Assembly: GCA_965662885.1 (NCBI GenBank)
Contig: CBFIJI010000009.1
Coordinates: 1 to 38,687, forward strand
Direction of reading: 5' to 3'
DNA: 38,687 nt
DNA from: CBFIJI01 sp965662885
GTDB taxonomy: Bacteria > Bacteroidota > Bacteroidia > Flavobacteriales > Flavobacteriaceae
Position numbers and translations under genes: made by a program. Numbering within the stretch: position 1 is the stretch's first letter; every line of letters starts with the position of its first letter. Under the pieces are notes generated by a model, which was not told where the DNA came from, ran no database searches, and saw only the letters and a program-made list of their open reading frames with translations. This document shows positions 16,516 through 25,498 of the stretch, in pieces.

Positions 16516-17082
16516 ATGCCAGTTAAAATCAGATTACAACGACACGGAAAAAAAGGAAAACCCTTCTATTGGGTTGTTGCCGCTGACTCCCGTACACGAA
16601 GAGATGGTCGCTATTTAGAAAAATTAGGTACCTATAATCCTAATACCAACCCCGCAACAGTTACGATCAATACAGATGCAACTGTACAATGGCTCGAAAA
16701 TGGTGCACAACCCACTGACACGGCCAAAAATATTCTTTCTTATAAAGGAATTATGATGAAACATCACCTTAATGGTGGCGTTCGTAAAGGGGCCTTTTCT
16801 CAAGAAGAAGCAGATAAAAAGTTTGAAGCTTGGATGACTGAAAAAGAAGCTAAAATTCAAGCTAAAAAAGACGGTCTTACTCAAGCACAAGCTGAAGAAC
16901 GTGCAAAAGCATTGGCTGCCGAAAAAGAAGTTAATGAAAAGCGTTTAGCAGATGCTCAAGCTCTTGTTGAAGAAGCTCAGGCTGCAGAAGCAGCTGAAGC
17001 AGCTGAGGCTGAAGCAGCAACTTCTGAATCAGAAGAAGCAACTTCCGAAGAATCTACAGAAACTACTGAGAATCAAGAGTAA
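16516..17082 (+). CDS. rpsP: 30S ribosomal protein S16 with extended C-terminus
   Basis: Small-subunit assembly protein. Residues 1-85 are canonical S16 (MPVKIRLQRHGKKGKPFYWVV at the start, then the DGRYLEKLGTYNP segment). S16 is normally 80-100 aa; this one is 188 aa. The added part is a charged, Ala/Glu-rich helical stretch (about 95-165) and an acidic Ser/Thr/Glu tail. The extension is typical of Flavobacteriia and of unknown purpose. rimM follows 15 nt downstream, the conserved rpsP-rimM arrangement. Confidence 0.97.
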   Translation: MPVKIRLQRHGKKGKPFYWVVAADSRTRRDGRYLEKLGTYNPNTNPATVTINTDATVQWLENGAQPTDTAKNILSYKGIMMKHHLNGGVRKGAFSQEEADKKFEAWMTEKEAKIQAKKDGLTQAQAEERAKALAAEKEVNEKRLADAQALVEEAQAAEAAEAAEAEAATSESEEATSEESTETTENQE

Positions 17083-17097
17083 TTCAATTAGCTTACG

Positions 17098-17613
17098 ATG
17101 AAGAAAGAAGACTGCTTCTATCTTGGTACTGTCGTAGGTAAATTCAGCTTTAAAGGGGAGGTTTTGGTGAAAACAGACACCGATACTCCTGAAGACTATA
17201 CCACATTGGAATCAATTTTCGTGGAAACCTCCATGGGATTGGTTCCTTTTTTTATTCGGAAATGTCGCTTACATAAATCTTCCCTTCTACGGATACAGTT
17301 TGATGATGTGTCTAGTGAAGAAGAAGCCAACGCCTTACTAAAAAAAAAATTATTTCTACCCCTCTCCCTTTTACCCCCTCTAGAAGGAAACCAATTTTAT
17401 TTTCATGAAATTATCGGCTTTGATGTCTTTGATAAAAAAAAGCAGATTGGAAAAGTAATTCGTGTAAATGATCAAACGGCACAGCCGCTTCTTGAGATCG
17501 AAGATCAAGGTAAAACCAGCTTAATTCCACTTCATGATGACTTTATCGAAAAACTCCATCGGGACAAAAAACAACTTATTTTAAAAATTCCAGAAGGACT
17601 GTTAGATCTTTAA
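17098..17613 (+). CDS. rimM: ribosome maturation factor RimM
   Basis: 16S rRNA processing factor that binds S19 and helps 30S head assembly. At 171 aa it has the N-terminal RimM barrel (YLGTVVGKFSFKGEVLVKT) and the C-terminal PRC-barrel (FYFHEIIGFDVFD, then LIPLHDDFIEKL). It is translated 15 nt after rpsP and shares its transcript. Confidence 0.94.
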   Translation: MKKEDCFYLGTVVGKFSFKGEVLVKTDTDTPEDYTTLESIFVETSMGLVPFFIRKCRLHKSSLLRIQFDDVSSEEEANALLKKKLFLPLSLLPPLEGNQFYFHEIIGFDVFDKKKQIGKVIRVNDQTAQPLLEIEDQGKTSLIPLHDDFIEKLHRDKKQLILKIPEGLLDL

Positions 17614-17641
17614 GTCAAAATGTTAAAAATTGACTATTTTT
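17613..17641 (+). terminator. possible terminator after rimM
   Basis: AGTCAA (17613-17618) can pair with TTGACT (17630-17635), followed by ATTTTTA. The stem is short (6 bp, 11-nt loop), and the TTGACTATTTTTA could instead be part of the promoter of the next gene. Confidence 0.35.
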
Positions 17642-17654
17642 ACAAAAAAATATT

Positions 17655-18833
17655 GTGAAACCAGACAACTTTATATCACCCGATTATTATGAACTCGATG
17701 AACTGCTAACTGAGGAACATCTTTTGGTTAGAGATGCAGCGAGGTCCTGGGTCAAAAAATCCGTAAGTCCAATCATTGAAAAGCATGCTCAAGCAGCCAC
17801 TTTTCCGAAGGAAATAATTCCTGGACTTGCCGAAATTGGTGCCTTTGGTCCATATATTCCTACGGAATATGGGGGTGCAGGTCTTGACCAAATTAGTTAT
17901 GGTTTGATTATGCAAGAAATTGAACGTGGAGATAGTGGAGTCCGTTCCACGGCTTCTGTTCAATCTTCTTTAGTCATGTATCCCATATGGAAATTTGGTA
18001 CGGAAGAACAACGGAAAAAATATTTACCGGCATTGGCTTCTGGAGCAATGATGGGATGTTTTGGACTAACAGAACCCAATCATGGCTCCAATCCAAGTGG
18101 AATGAAAACCCATTTTCGAGATGCTGGCGATCATTATGTTCTTAACGGGGCTAAAATGTGGATTTCCAATTCTCCATTTGCAGATATTGCTGTTGTTTGG
18201 GCTAAAGACGAAAATCAACGAATCCATGGACTTATTGTAGAGCGTGGAATGGAAGGGTTTTCAACTCCAGAAACACACAATAAATGGTCTTTACGCGCAT
18301 CCGCAACTGGAGAGCTTATTTTTGACAACGTCAAAGTTCCCAAAGAAAATTTATTACCTAATAAATCTGGTTTAGGTGCCCCTTTGATGTGTTTGGACTC
18401 AGCGCGCTATGGAATTGCATGGGGAGCTATTGGGGTAGCCATGGATTGTTATGATACTGCTTTACGCTATGCTAAGGAACGTGTTCAGTTTGGAAAACCT
18501 ATTGCAGGCACCCAATTACAGCAAAAGAAATTGGCTGAAATGATTACAGAAATCACAAAAGCACAAATGCTAACATGGCGTTTGGGAGCATTACGTAATG
18601 AAGACCGTGCAAGTTCTGCTCAAATCTCTATGGCCAAACGAAATAATGTTGCCATGGCTGCTGATATTGCCCGTGAAGCAAGACAAATGCTTGGTGGAAT
18701 GGGAATTACTGGTGATTATAGCATTATGCGACATATGATGAATATTGAGTCTGTCATCACCTATGAAGGAACCCATGACATCCACTTGTTGATTACTGGA
18801 CTGGACATCACAGGTCTAAACGCCTTTTCTTAA
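17655..18833 (+). CDS. gcdH: glutaryl-CoA dehydrogenase-type acyl-CoA dehydrogenase
   Basis: FAD enzyme that oxidises and decarboxylates glutaryl-CoA to crotonyl-CoA in lysine/tryptophan breakdown, passing electrons to ETF. At 392 aa it has R97 in GVRSTASVQSSL and the catalytic base E371 in YEGTHDIH. These match human GCDH R94 and E370 closely and separate it from ordinary short-chain dehydrogenases. FGLTEPNHGS is the acyl-CoA dehydrogenase signature. The start is GTG at 17655; no ATG lies in frame nearby. An ETF operon lies at 28.0-29.7 kb. It converges with the TonB receptor gene after a 3-nt gap. Confidence 0.9.
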   Translation: MKPDNFISPDYYELDELLTEEHLLVRDAARSWVKKSVSPIIEKHAQAATFPKEIIPGLAEIGAFGPYIPTEYGGAGLDQISYGLIMQEIERGDSGVRSTASVQSSLVMYPIWKFGTEEQRKKYLPALASGAMMGCFGLTEPNHGSNPSGMKTHFRDAGDHYVLNGAKMWISNSPFADIAVVWAKDENQRIHGLIVERGMEGFSTPETHNKWSLRASATGELIFDNVKVPKENLLPNKSGLGAPLMCLDSARYGIAWGAIGVAMDCYDTALRYAKERVQFGKPIAGTQLQQKKLAEMITEITKAQMLTWRLGALRNEDRASSAQISMAKRNNVAMAADIAREARQMLGGMGITGDYSIMRHMMNIESVITYEGTHDIHLLITGLDITGLNAFS

Positions 18834-18836
18834 ACC

Positions 18837-21200
18837 TTAGAAATAGAGGACGAACCCAAAGGAAGGGATAGGGGTGTTATTTTGACCGTCCCTATCAATC
18901 ACAACCAAGCTTTGTGGTTGAATGACATTTCCTTCTCCATCACGGTTGAGGCCATAATCATCAGGTATAGGATTCGTTTGTGCTAAGAAATTTTGAACCT
19001 CGAAGTAAAAATTAAGGGAAAGTTTTTTCCAATTCCATGTTTTATCAAATCGAATGTCGGCTTGACTAAAAGGGGCTAGTTTAACAGTCCCCAATTGGTT
19101 GTAATCCAAAATAAGTTCTGGGTAAGCATTTAAACTGGCAGCCACATCAACGGGGACATAGGGTGTCTTTCCCGCATAGCGCCAACGTGCACTGACCTCC
19201 CAATTACGACGTAGTTTATAGCCCCCCGAAAAAGAGATTAAGTGCCGACTGTCCCAAACCGATGGTCGCGATTGTTGATCCAATCCTGTAAAAGCACTAT
19301 AAAAATAAGTATAAGCTAATATGCCATAGAAATTATTGGTCAATTTTTGCTGAAACAGAGCTTCAATTCCATAGCTCTCACCACTCCCTTCCGTACTTAC
19401 AGCTTCATTTCCAAACACTTCAAATCCAGCTCCCTTATTGGCCAAGGAAACCCCATCGATGATTGATATTGGGTAATTGCTGTACTCCTTTAAAAAGCCT
19501 TCTAAAGTTATCCGAGAAGAAGTTGTCATATTGTATTCGATTCCTGCTACATAGTGGTCACTCTGCGTATATTTTGCTTGTTGGTTGACAAAATTGGATT
19601 GGGCATCTTGAAAACCTAACATTGTATAGGTTGGGATTTTAAAATATCGTCCTAAGGATGCATTAAATTTCCATTTTTGATCCTTACTCAAAGCATATGA
19701 AAGGGACAGTCTGGGAGATAGGTTATCCAAAAAATCAGATCCTTCTGAAAAACTATCCGCATCACTACGAATACCTAAAGACAGACTTAAGCGCTCATTA
19801 AAATAAGTCCGGGAGCCTTTGACAAAAAAACCATATTTCATCAAGTCAATTCCTGTATTATACGTTAGATTATATAAAACCGACGTGGTTTCGTTTTTGT
19901 AATCCGAATGTTGCACATTAAAACCTGTAGCCCATTTCCACTGCTCTCCATAAAGCGTAGTTTGAAAACGTAATTTGGTTTCCCATTCGCGGGAATTATT
20001 TTCGAAAATAATTCCCGTTTTAGAAACATTGTCCTCAAATCTAGAAAAGATATTTTCTAAACGATTGGAACTTAAAGAGGTTACCATTTGACCTTTCCCG
20101 TTTTTAAATTTTCGCTTCCATGATAAACCAACAGTCGTTGTACGTTGCTGAATGATGGGTACTTGTTCGATGGTTGCTTGTTGAGAGGCGTCATAGGTGT
20201 CAGGAGGCTGAACAGAGAAATCATCAATCGAACCTAAACCAATAAAAGTTAATGAATTATAGGCGTCAATTTCATGGTTAACTTTCCATTGGTAATCCCA
20301 ATAATCAGGACGTATAGGCAATCCAATTAATTCAAAAAGAAATTGAAGATAACTACGGCGAAGGGAAAATAAAAAAGTTGTTTTTGCTTTTTCAGTACTC
20401 TTTTTTTTAAACAACGGTCCTTCGAGGGTAAGGGCGGCCTCACTGGCTCCTAATCGGAAATTACCCCCAAAACGATCCGAATTTCCTTCCCGCTGTTCAA
20501 AAGCCAAAACACCAGAGAGTGGGTTATCATATTCCGCACCAAAAGCAGAGCTCGATAAAGTGACTTCACGAATAAAAGAAACGTTGAGAAGACCCACAGG
20601 TCCTCCAGCACTTCCTTGTGTACTAAAATGATTAATGTTGGGAATTTCAATACCATCTAAATAATATACTGTTTCATTAGGTGCCCCACCACGGATAATG
20701 ATATCGTTTCTAAAACCACCTATGGATGGGGAAATTCCAGGCATACTTTGAACAACTTTAGTAATATCATTACCACCACCAGGATAGGTTTCGATCTCTA
20801 CTGCCGAAAAGGTTTGAGTGGATAAGGGTGTTTCGTTGGAAGTTCTAAATGGGCTTTGGGTCAGTACGATTTCCTCTAATTGATCTGTTTGTTCTTCCAA
20901 TTCAAAAAACAAAGGTCGATTCCCAATCGATTTAACAATAACATTATATGAGACTTGAGTTTGATAACCCAAATAACTTACTACCACATTGTAGGATTGC
21001 GTTGGGATATTTTCAATAAGAAAATATCCCTCACTATCGGAGACAACACCAAGATTGGTGTCTTGAATGATAATAGTTGCACCATCAAGCGGCTGTTGGG
21101 TTTTTTGATCTAAAATTCTTCCATTTAAAAAACCCTTATTTTGGGAATAAACAAAAGTAGAAGCAAAAAGTAGAATTGATAAGAGTAGGTTTTTATTCAT
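18837..21200 (-). CDS. TonB-dependent outer-membrane receptor
   Basis: A 787-aa outer-membrane transporter. Signal peptide 1-19 ends in FVYSQ. A carboxypeptidase-regulatory-like beta-sandwich follows (about 22-105, GRILDQKTQQPLDGATI), then a plug domain (about 110-240, with IIIRGGAPNETVYYLDGIEIP) and a 22-strand barrel to the C-terminal Phe. There is no SusD partner, so it is not a typical glycan SusC. The substrate is unknown. It is divergent from the Rieske gene; the spacer at 21201-21301 carries the Rieske promoter, and I see no clean -7 element for this gene. Confidence 0.92.
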   Translation of the reverse strand: MNKNLLLSILLFASTFVYSQNKGFLNGRILDQKTQQPLDGATIIIQDTNLGVVSDSEGYFLIENIPTQSYNVVVSYLGYQTQVSYNVIVKSIGNRPLFFELEEQTDQLEEIVLTQSPFRTSNETPLSTQTFSAVEIETYPGGGNDITKVVQSMPGISPSIGGFRNDIIIRGGAPNETVYYLDGIEIPNINHFSTQGSAGGPVGLLNVSFIREVTLSSSAFGAEYDNPLSGVLAFEQREGNSDRFGGNFRLGASEAALTLEGPLFKKKSTEKAKTTFLFSLRRSYLQFLFELIGLPIRPDYWDYQWKVNHEIDAYNSLTFIGLGSIDDFSVQPPDTYDASQQATIEQVPIIQQRTTTVGLSWKRKFKNGKGQMVTSLSSNRLENIFSRFEDNVSKTGIIFENNSREWETKLRFQTTLYGEQWKWATGFNVQHSDYKNETTSVLYNLTYNTGIDLMKYGFFVKGSRTYFNERLSLSLGIRSDADSFSEGSDFLDNLSPRLSLSYALSKDQKWKFNASLGRYFKIPTYTMLGFQDAQSNFVNQQAKYTQSDHYVAGIEYNMTTSSRITLEGFLKEYSNYPISIIDGVSLANKGAGFEVFGNEAVSTEGSGESYGIEALFQQKLTNNFYGILAYTYFYSAFTGLDQQSRPSVWDSRHLISFSGGYKLRRNWEVSARWRYAGKTPYVPVDVAASLNAYPELILDYNQLGTVKLAPFSQADIRFDKTWNWKKLSLNFYFEVQNFLAQTNPIPDDYGLNRDGEGNVIQPQSLVVIDRDGQNNTPIPSFGFVLYF

Positions 21201-21248
21201 AAGATAAATGTAATAACAGAGTAAAAGTAAGTTTTTTTGTTTAATAAA

Positions 21249-21279
21249 TTTGTTTTTAAGTTAAACATTATTAACTTTG
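21249..21279 (+). promoter_or_regulatory. Bacteroidota-type promoter of the Rieske gene
   Basis: TTTG (21249-21252), a 19-nt spacer and TAACTTTG (21272-21279) form the best -33/-7 pair in the window. The ATG at 21302 follows 22 nt later. Confidence 0.7.
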
Positions 21280-21301
21280 AGATGTATAAATAACTATTAT
21301 T

Positions 21302-21727
21302 ATGGACAACAAAAGAAGAGATTTTTTAAAAAACGCATGTGCCCCAGTCGTTATGACAGTTTTGGGGATCCCTTTAATAGAGGCTTGTTCTACAGATGAA
21401 GGAACAGACAACAACAATAACATCGGTGGACCTACCAATAGTGTTGTTACCATTGATTTGAATGCTACAACTTTCAACAGCTTAAAAGACGTTGGAGGTT
21501 GGATGAATTATCAAGCAGAACAAATGCTTTTAATTCGTATTAGTAGTTCGCAAATTCGTGCATTCGACAATCGTTGTCCCCATCAAGGGAATCGTGATGG
21601 TTGGTCCTTTGATGGTACCGAATTTAACTGTTCGTATCACAACAACTCCTACGCCAACTCTTGTGCTGGAGGGCTGAATTGTTACAGTAGTACAATTGAT
21701 GGAAATACGCTAACAGTCACCCGTTAA
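21302..21727 (+). CDS. Rieske [2Fe-2S] protein, Tat/lipoprotein-type export
   Basis: A 141-aa secreted iron-sulfur protein. The N-terminus has a twin-arginine pattern KRRDFLK (4-10), a hydrophobic stretch and a lipobox-like IEACS with C29, so a folded, lipid-anchored protein is likely. The cluster ligands fit the Rieske spacing: C92-P-H94, fifteen residues, then C110-S-Y-H113. Two further cysteines (C121, C127) lie C-terminal. A role in periplasmic electron transfer is inferred; no cytochrome bc1-type partner gene is present in the window. It has its own promoter and terminator, so it is monocistronic. Confidence 0.88.
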   Translation: MDNKRRDFLKNACAPVVMTVLGIPLIEACSTDEGTDNNNNIGGPTNSVVTIDLNATTFNSLKDVGGWMNYQAEQMLLIRISSSQIRAFDNRCPHQGNRDGWSFDGTEFNCSYHNNSYANSCAGGLNCYSSTIDGNTLTVTR

Positions 21728-21736
21728 TCACCTCAT

Positions 21737-21776
21737 AGAGGAATGTTTAATCTTTAGATTTTTTCCTCTTTTTTTC
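21737..21776 (+). terminator. rho-independent-type terminator of the Rieske gene
   Basis: AGAGGAA (21737-21743) pairs with TTCCTCT (21763-21769) around an inner hairpin AATCT-tt-AGATT (21749-21760), followed by a T run to 21775. It overlaps the 3' end of the gene on the other strand. Confidence 0.6.
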
Positions 21777-22298
21777 TTGGTTTTTTGTCATTATAAAAGC
21801 ATCTACCTCGGACTGCTTTTTACGAAACGCTTTTAATTCTTCTGGAGTAATTTTTGTTTGATCTGGAGCTTGTAAAGCAACATCATTAACTGAAAAAGTA
21901 GTTTTTTCCGTTTGTTTGCGCAACACTTCACGAGCAACATTAAGATTGTAATACCATTCTGGCTCAATTAACTTATTGGCAATAAAATTTTCTTTTTTTG
22001 TTGAATTCCATCGTATAAAAATTAATCCACTAGTAATAGAATCTAATTGAACACGATAAACCCGAGCAGCATTCGGAAGTGTTTGATAAACTGTTATTTT
22101 TTCTGGAGCATATCCAGCTACATCCAACAGCTCTTCAACGAATAGGCGTTGCCCTTGTGAACTAGGGTCATTGATCGGGGCCAAAATTTCGTATTCGTCC
22201 ACATTTGCGTTTGATAAATCCTCGTAGCGTTCTTCTTGAGAAAATGTCAAAAAAGAAAACAGACAGCTTATAACAAACAAAAACAATGGTCTAATCAT
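21747..22298 (-). CDS. secreted protein of unknown function
   Basis: A 183-aa protein that I do not recognise. A signal peptide covers about 1-21 (FVISCLFSFLTFSQ). The mature part has alternating charged and hydrophobic stretches with no clear motif. It ends in a lysine-rich, probably disordered tail (ending KKRKKSKD). ATG 22298 is preferred to GTG 22304. It starts 9 nt after the YhhN-family gene ends, so it is probably the last gene of the run that starts at 26473. Confidence 0.7.
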   Translation of the reverse strand: MIRPLFLFVISCLFSFLTFSQEERYEDLSNANVDEYEILAPINDPSSQGQRLFVEELLDVAGYAPEKITVYQTLPNAARVYRVQLDSITSGLIFIRWNSTKKENFIANKLIEPEWYYNLNVAREVLRKQTEKTTFSVNDVALQAPDQTKITPEELKAFRKKQSEVDAFIMTKNQEKKRKKSKD

Positions 22299-22307
22299 AA
22301 TCACTCC

Positions 22308-22976
22308 TTATTTGGCAAACGATTTTTCGTAAACAAAAAATAATGTGATTAAAAATAAAGAAATTACATAAAATAAAGGAATGGGGAAAGTAAATACTTG
22401 ATCTTCATAAACTTTTACATTAAAAGTCAGTAAAACATCTCGAAAAGAATACAAAAGAACACCTAAAAAAAGAGCAAAATTAAGTTTGGTTTGCTTTTGG
22501 AAAAAATTCATAAAAGAAATACACCCCAAACTACAGATGGCCAATCCGTAAACAACCGCATAAATCTTCAAATCTCCTAGATAGGAAAAAACACAATTTA
22601 AGAAGGTAATTAGGTAGGAAGCAAAAAGGAGAACCCCCATAAGGAGAAAACGATAGTTAAATTGAGTGATAAACTTTCTCACTTCTTGAAACAGTAAAAC
22701 TTGTGTGAAAAAAAAGCCAATAATTGTTAGCTTGATAAACACCTCTTGTTCAATAAACAATAAAAGTAAATCACCAATCCAAGAAAAAAGTAGAGCAAGT
22801 TGAAAAATAAGAAGTGGCTTTTTGGCCACCGAACGATAGTACGCTATGAGGGAAGGAACGATTAAAACACTTGAAACAACTTTGATACTCCCATCTTTTT
22901 GATAATAAAAAATGATATTGACAAGCCCTATAAAGATAAAGGCACCAAGTGCACCATATTTTTTAAAAAAGTCCAT
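22308..22976 (-). CDS. YhhN-family (TMEM86-like) membrane protein
   Basis: A 222-aa integral membrane protein with about eight hydrophobic helices. FSWIGDLLLLF (near 65-75), the following GFFFTQVLLF and the late GVLLYSFRDVLLTFN match the layout of the YhhN family, whose animal members are lysoplasmalogenases. The family His after the second motif is Gln here, so activity is uncertain. It begins 18 nt after the TonB receptor gene and is followed after 9 nt by the unknown secreted protein, which suggests one transcript. Confidence 0.6.
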   Translation of the reverse strand: MDFFKKYGALGAFIFIGLVNIIFYYQKDGSIKVVSSVLIVPSLIAYYRSVAKKPLLIFQLALLFSWIGDLLLLFIEQEVFIKLTIIGFFFTQVLLFQEVRKFITQFNYRFLLMGVLLFASYLITFLNCVFSYLGDLKIYAVVYGLAICSLGCISFMNFFQKQTKLNFALFLGVLLYSFRDVLLTFNVKVYEDQVFTFPIPLFYVISLFLITLFFVYEKSFAK

Positions 22977-22994
22977 TTTCTTTTAAGCTGAAAT

Positions 22995-25493
22995 TTAGTA
23001 CCTAAAAATTAGTTGAAGCTTTAGATCCCTTCCCAATTCATCAGAATAATAACGAAGTCGGTTTAAATAGTCACGATAGGATACATTCAAAAGATTCGTT
23101 GAAGAAACTCTGAGAATCAAGTCCTGTTTTTTTTCTTTTTTATTGAGGTAAATTGTAGCAGTCAAATCAAGAAGGGTATAAGCTTTAGGGGGAGAACTTA
23201 TGTCTATTATTTTATTAATATATTCTCCATCTTCAAAGATAGGGGTTTCAAAATTTAAATTTGGAAAACGCTTTTGTTCAGCAACAGATTTTGCACTAAT
23301 TTGAAGCTCCCATCGATGGGAACGATCCTTATACGTCAAATGTTGAGTCGTATTAAATGGTGGGATGGCAATAAACGGAGTCTTATTATCCATTTCCGTT
23401 GCGTGAACGTATGCCGTACTATTTTTAAAACTAAGTGATTCATTAAACTTGTAAGAAAAATCAAAGTCAAACCCCCAAAATAAAGCATCCGATGCACGGT
23501 ACTTCCAGACTGGAAAAGCACCTCTAATTGTTTGCTTTATCTCGGTAGGTTCACTAAAAATATAATTATTGATTCGGGAATAATAGGAACTAAGAGTTGC
23601 ATTGGAACGATTGTTTTTATAGGTAAAAGACAACAAACCTTTGTGGGAAGTTTCTTTTCCTAAACGTAAATCACCAATTTCAATACTCGCTAAAGAATGA
23701 TGTAAACCATCACTAAACAATTCTGATGCATTGGGTGCTCTTTCAGAAAAAATATAATTAATAGAAGCAGTAAATGTTTCCGATATAGTAAAGGATACTC
23801 CTGAATTAATGGACTTATTTAAATAATCAAATACAGGATTCACCAATAATTGATTGCCTACCTCACGAATGATGGTATTACCAAAATCTAGATCGTATTG
23901 CATTTCTTCCCAATCGTCTTCTTTATAATACTTTTTTGCATCCAAATGAATAAAATCAACTCGGGCACCAAAATCAAAAGAAAAAGAATTATTGGGTGCA
24001 TATAGCCAGGTATAAAAAGCACCTAACTGATACCGAGTATAATCAGGGATGAGCCTTCTTACCCCCGTTTCAGGGTTAGCAAAATTATCTTGATATTGAC
24101 CTACCAAGCCAATGTTGAAGGTGTTATTTTCCCCCTTCTGCCATTCCAAATCAGTAGCAATATTTTGCGTCATCAATTCTAAATCAATGGCTGGAGTTGT
24201 CTCTGGAATGCCTCGACGAATGTCAAACTCTCTTCGGTTGTTTAACTGAAAATTATAGTTAAGATTCCATTTGCTTGACGCGCCAAAACGGAGGTATTTA
24301 TTAAAATAAGCATTGTGGTGACTACTTTTCTGCATCGGAGCAGCAACAGTATCGGTATAGGGCTTTATAATAAGGGGGACTTCACTATTTATGGCTCGGT
24401 ACAAATCTTCAATATTTCCAATATGAGCAGCTCTTAAAATTCCAATGGTATTGCTGTAGAAAGAGTAGCCCACTTCCCAACCTTTTACAATTTTGTTTTT
24501 ACCCCATTTAAAGGCAATGTTTTGTTCACGGTGACCTGTATTACTCAATATATAGTCGGGTGCTCTTCGATCTCCAAAAAACTTGAGTGTTCCTTGAATA
24601 TTAAAATAATTTCCGTTTTGGTAGCTCTTTGTAAGATCAGTAATCAACACTTTTCCACGTCCATTAGTGGTTGCGTTTAAAATGGTTTTCCCATAAAGCG
24701 AATCTTTGAGTAAGGGTTTAGATGCACTTAATACAATCATCCCTCCAGACGTATCGCCAGCATATTTGAGTGCAGCAGCTCCTTTAATTAATTGAATATT
24801 TTCATAAGCATTCATGTCGATGTTCGGTGCATGATCGGCGCCCCATTCTTGATCTTGAAGGCGAAAAGCATTATTTACAATAGCGATACGACTTCCATAC
24901 ATTCCATGAACCATAGGTTTTATGACACCACTCCCTGTTTTTAAAACAGAAACCCCAGAAATCGTTTCCAAGGCCTCTCCCAAACTTTGACCACTATAAG
25001 CTTCTATTATCTTCTCATTTAAGAGCATTTCAGGCGTTGTCGTGTTGAGTGCTTTAATACTTTTATCACTGACAACTATTTCTTCTAACTCATTAATGTG
25101 ATGTTCTAAGGATACATCAAAGGTTTGATTAGTACGAAGGATTATTGTTTTTTCAAAAGGCTCACAATTAGGATGGGAAATTTTCAGGGTAATACTCCCC
25201 AAACACAGCTGTTGAATAGTATAATTCCCTTGGGAATCGCTTTGACTAATCATTCCCTCTTGATCAATGGTAATTTGTGCTCCAACAATGGGAGAATCAT
25301 CATGCAGATCGGTCAATCTGCCAGAAAGTGAATAGGAACAATCTTGTGAAAAAATACTTGCTACCCCCATTAAAAAAAAGAGGATAGCAAGTTGACTATT
25401 TTGAACGCTTTTTAAAGTAAATTTCAATCCATTACTCAGAGAAAAAAAACTTTTCCCCAAATAAAATAAAAGACTAAATTCTTTAGATTTCAA
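22995..25493 (-). CDS. ZnuD-like TonB-dependent receptor (putative zinc uptake)
   Basis: Outer-membrane receptor of up to 832 aa: signal sequence, carboxypeptidase-regulatory-like domain (about 56-135), plug (about 140-255) and beta-barrel ending in Phe-Arg-Tyr. The plug has VHGMYGSRIAIVNN followed by QEWGADHAP, which resembles the plug of ZnuD-type zinc receptors, and the barrel loops contain several His (for example KSSHHN). The start is unclear: the longest frame begins at TTG 25493, 5 nt after the lipoprotein stop, while TTG 25427 would give a compact signal peptide (MKFTLKSVQNS...). The neighbours, a His-rich small protein and an acidic lipoprotein, support metal uptake. Confidence 0.88.
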   Translation of the reverse strand: MKSKEFSLLFYLGKSFFSLSNGLKFTLKSVQNSQLAILFFLMGVASIFSQDCSYSLSGRLTDLHDDSPIVGAQITIDQEGMISQSDSQGNYTIQQLCLGSITLKISHPNCEPFEKTIILRTNQTFDVSLEHHINELEEIVVSDKSIKALNTTTPEMLLNEKIIEAYSGQSLGEALETISGVSVLKTGSGVIKPMVHGMYGSRIAIVNNAFRLQDQEWGADHAPNIDMNAYENIQLIKGAAALKYAGDTSGGMIVLSASKPLLKDSLYGKTILNATTNGRGKVLITDLTKSYQNGNYFNIQGTLKFFGDRRAPDYILSNTGHREQNIAFKWGKNKIVKGWEVGYSFYSNTIGILRAAHIGNIEDLYRAINSEVPLIIKPYTDTVAAPMQKSSHHNAYFNKYLRFGASSKWNLNYNFQLNNRREFDIRRGIPETTPAIDLELMTQNIATDLEWQKGENNTFNIGLVGQYQDNFANPETGVRRLIPDYTRYQLGAFYTWLYAPNNSFSFDFGARVDFIHLDAKKYYKEDDWEEMQYDLDFGNTIIREVGNQLLVNPVFDYLNKSINSGVSFTISETFTASINYIFSERAPNASELFSDGLHHSLASIEIGDLRLGKETSHKGLLSFTYKNNRSNATLSSYYSRINNYIFSEPTEIKQTIRGAFPVWKYRASDALFWGFDFDFSYKFNESLSFKNSTAYVHATEMDNKTPFIAIPPFNTTQHLTYKDRSHRWELQISAKSVAEQKRFPNLNFETPIFEDGEYINKIIDISSPPKAYTLLDLTATIYLNKKEKKQDLILRVSSTNLLNVSYRDYLNRLRYYSDELGRDLKLQLIFRY

Positions 25494-25498
25494 AATAT

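Noticed and set aside
18837..21200. SusC-type glycan receptor
   Set aside because: No SusD-like gene follows and the length (787 aa) is shorter than typical SusC.
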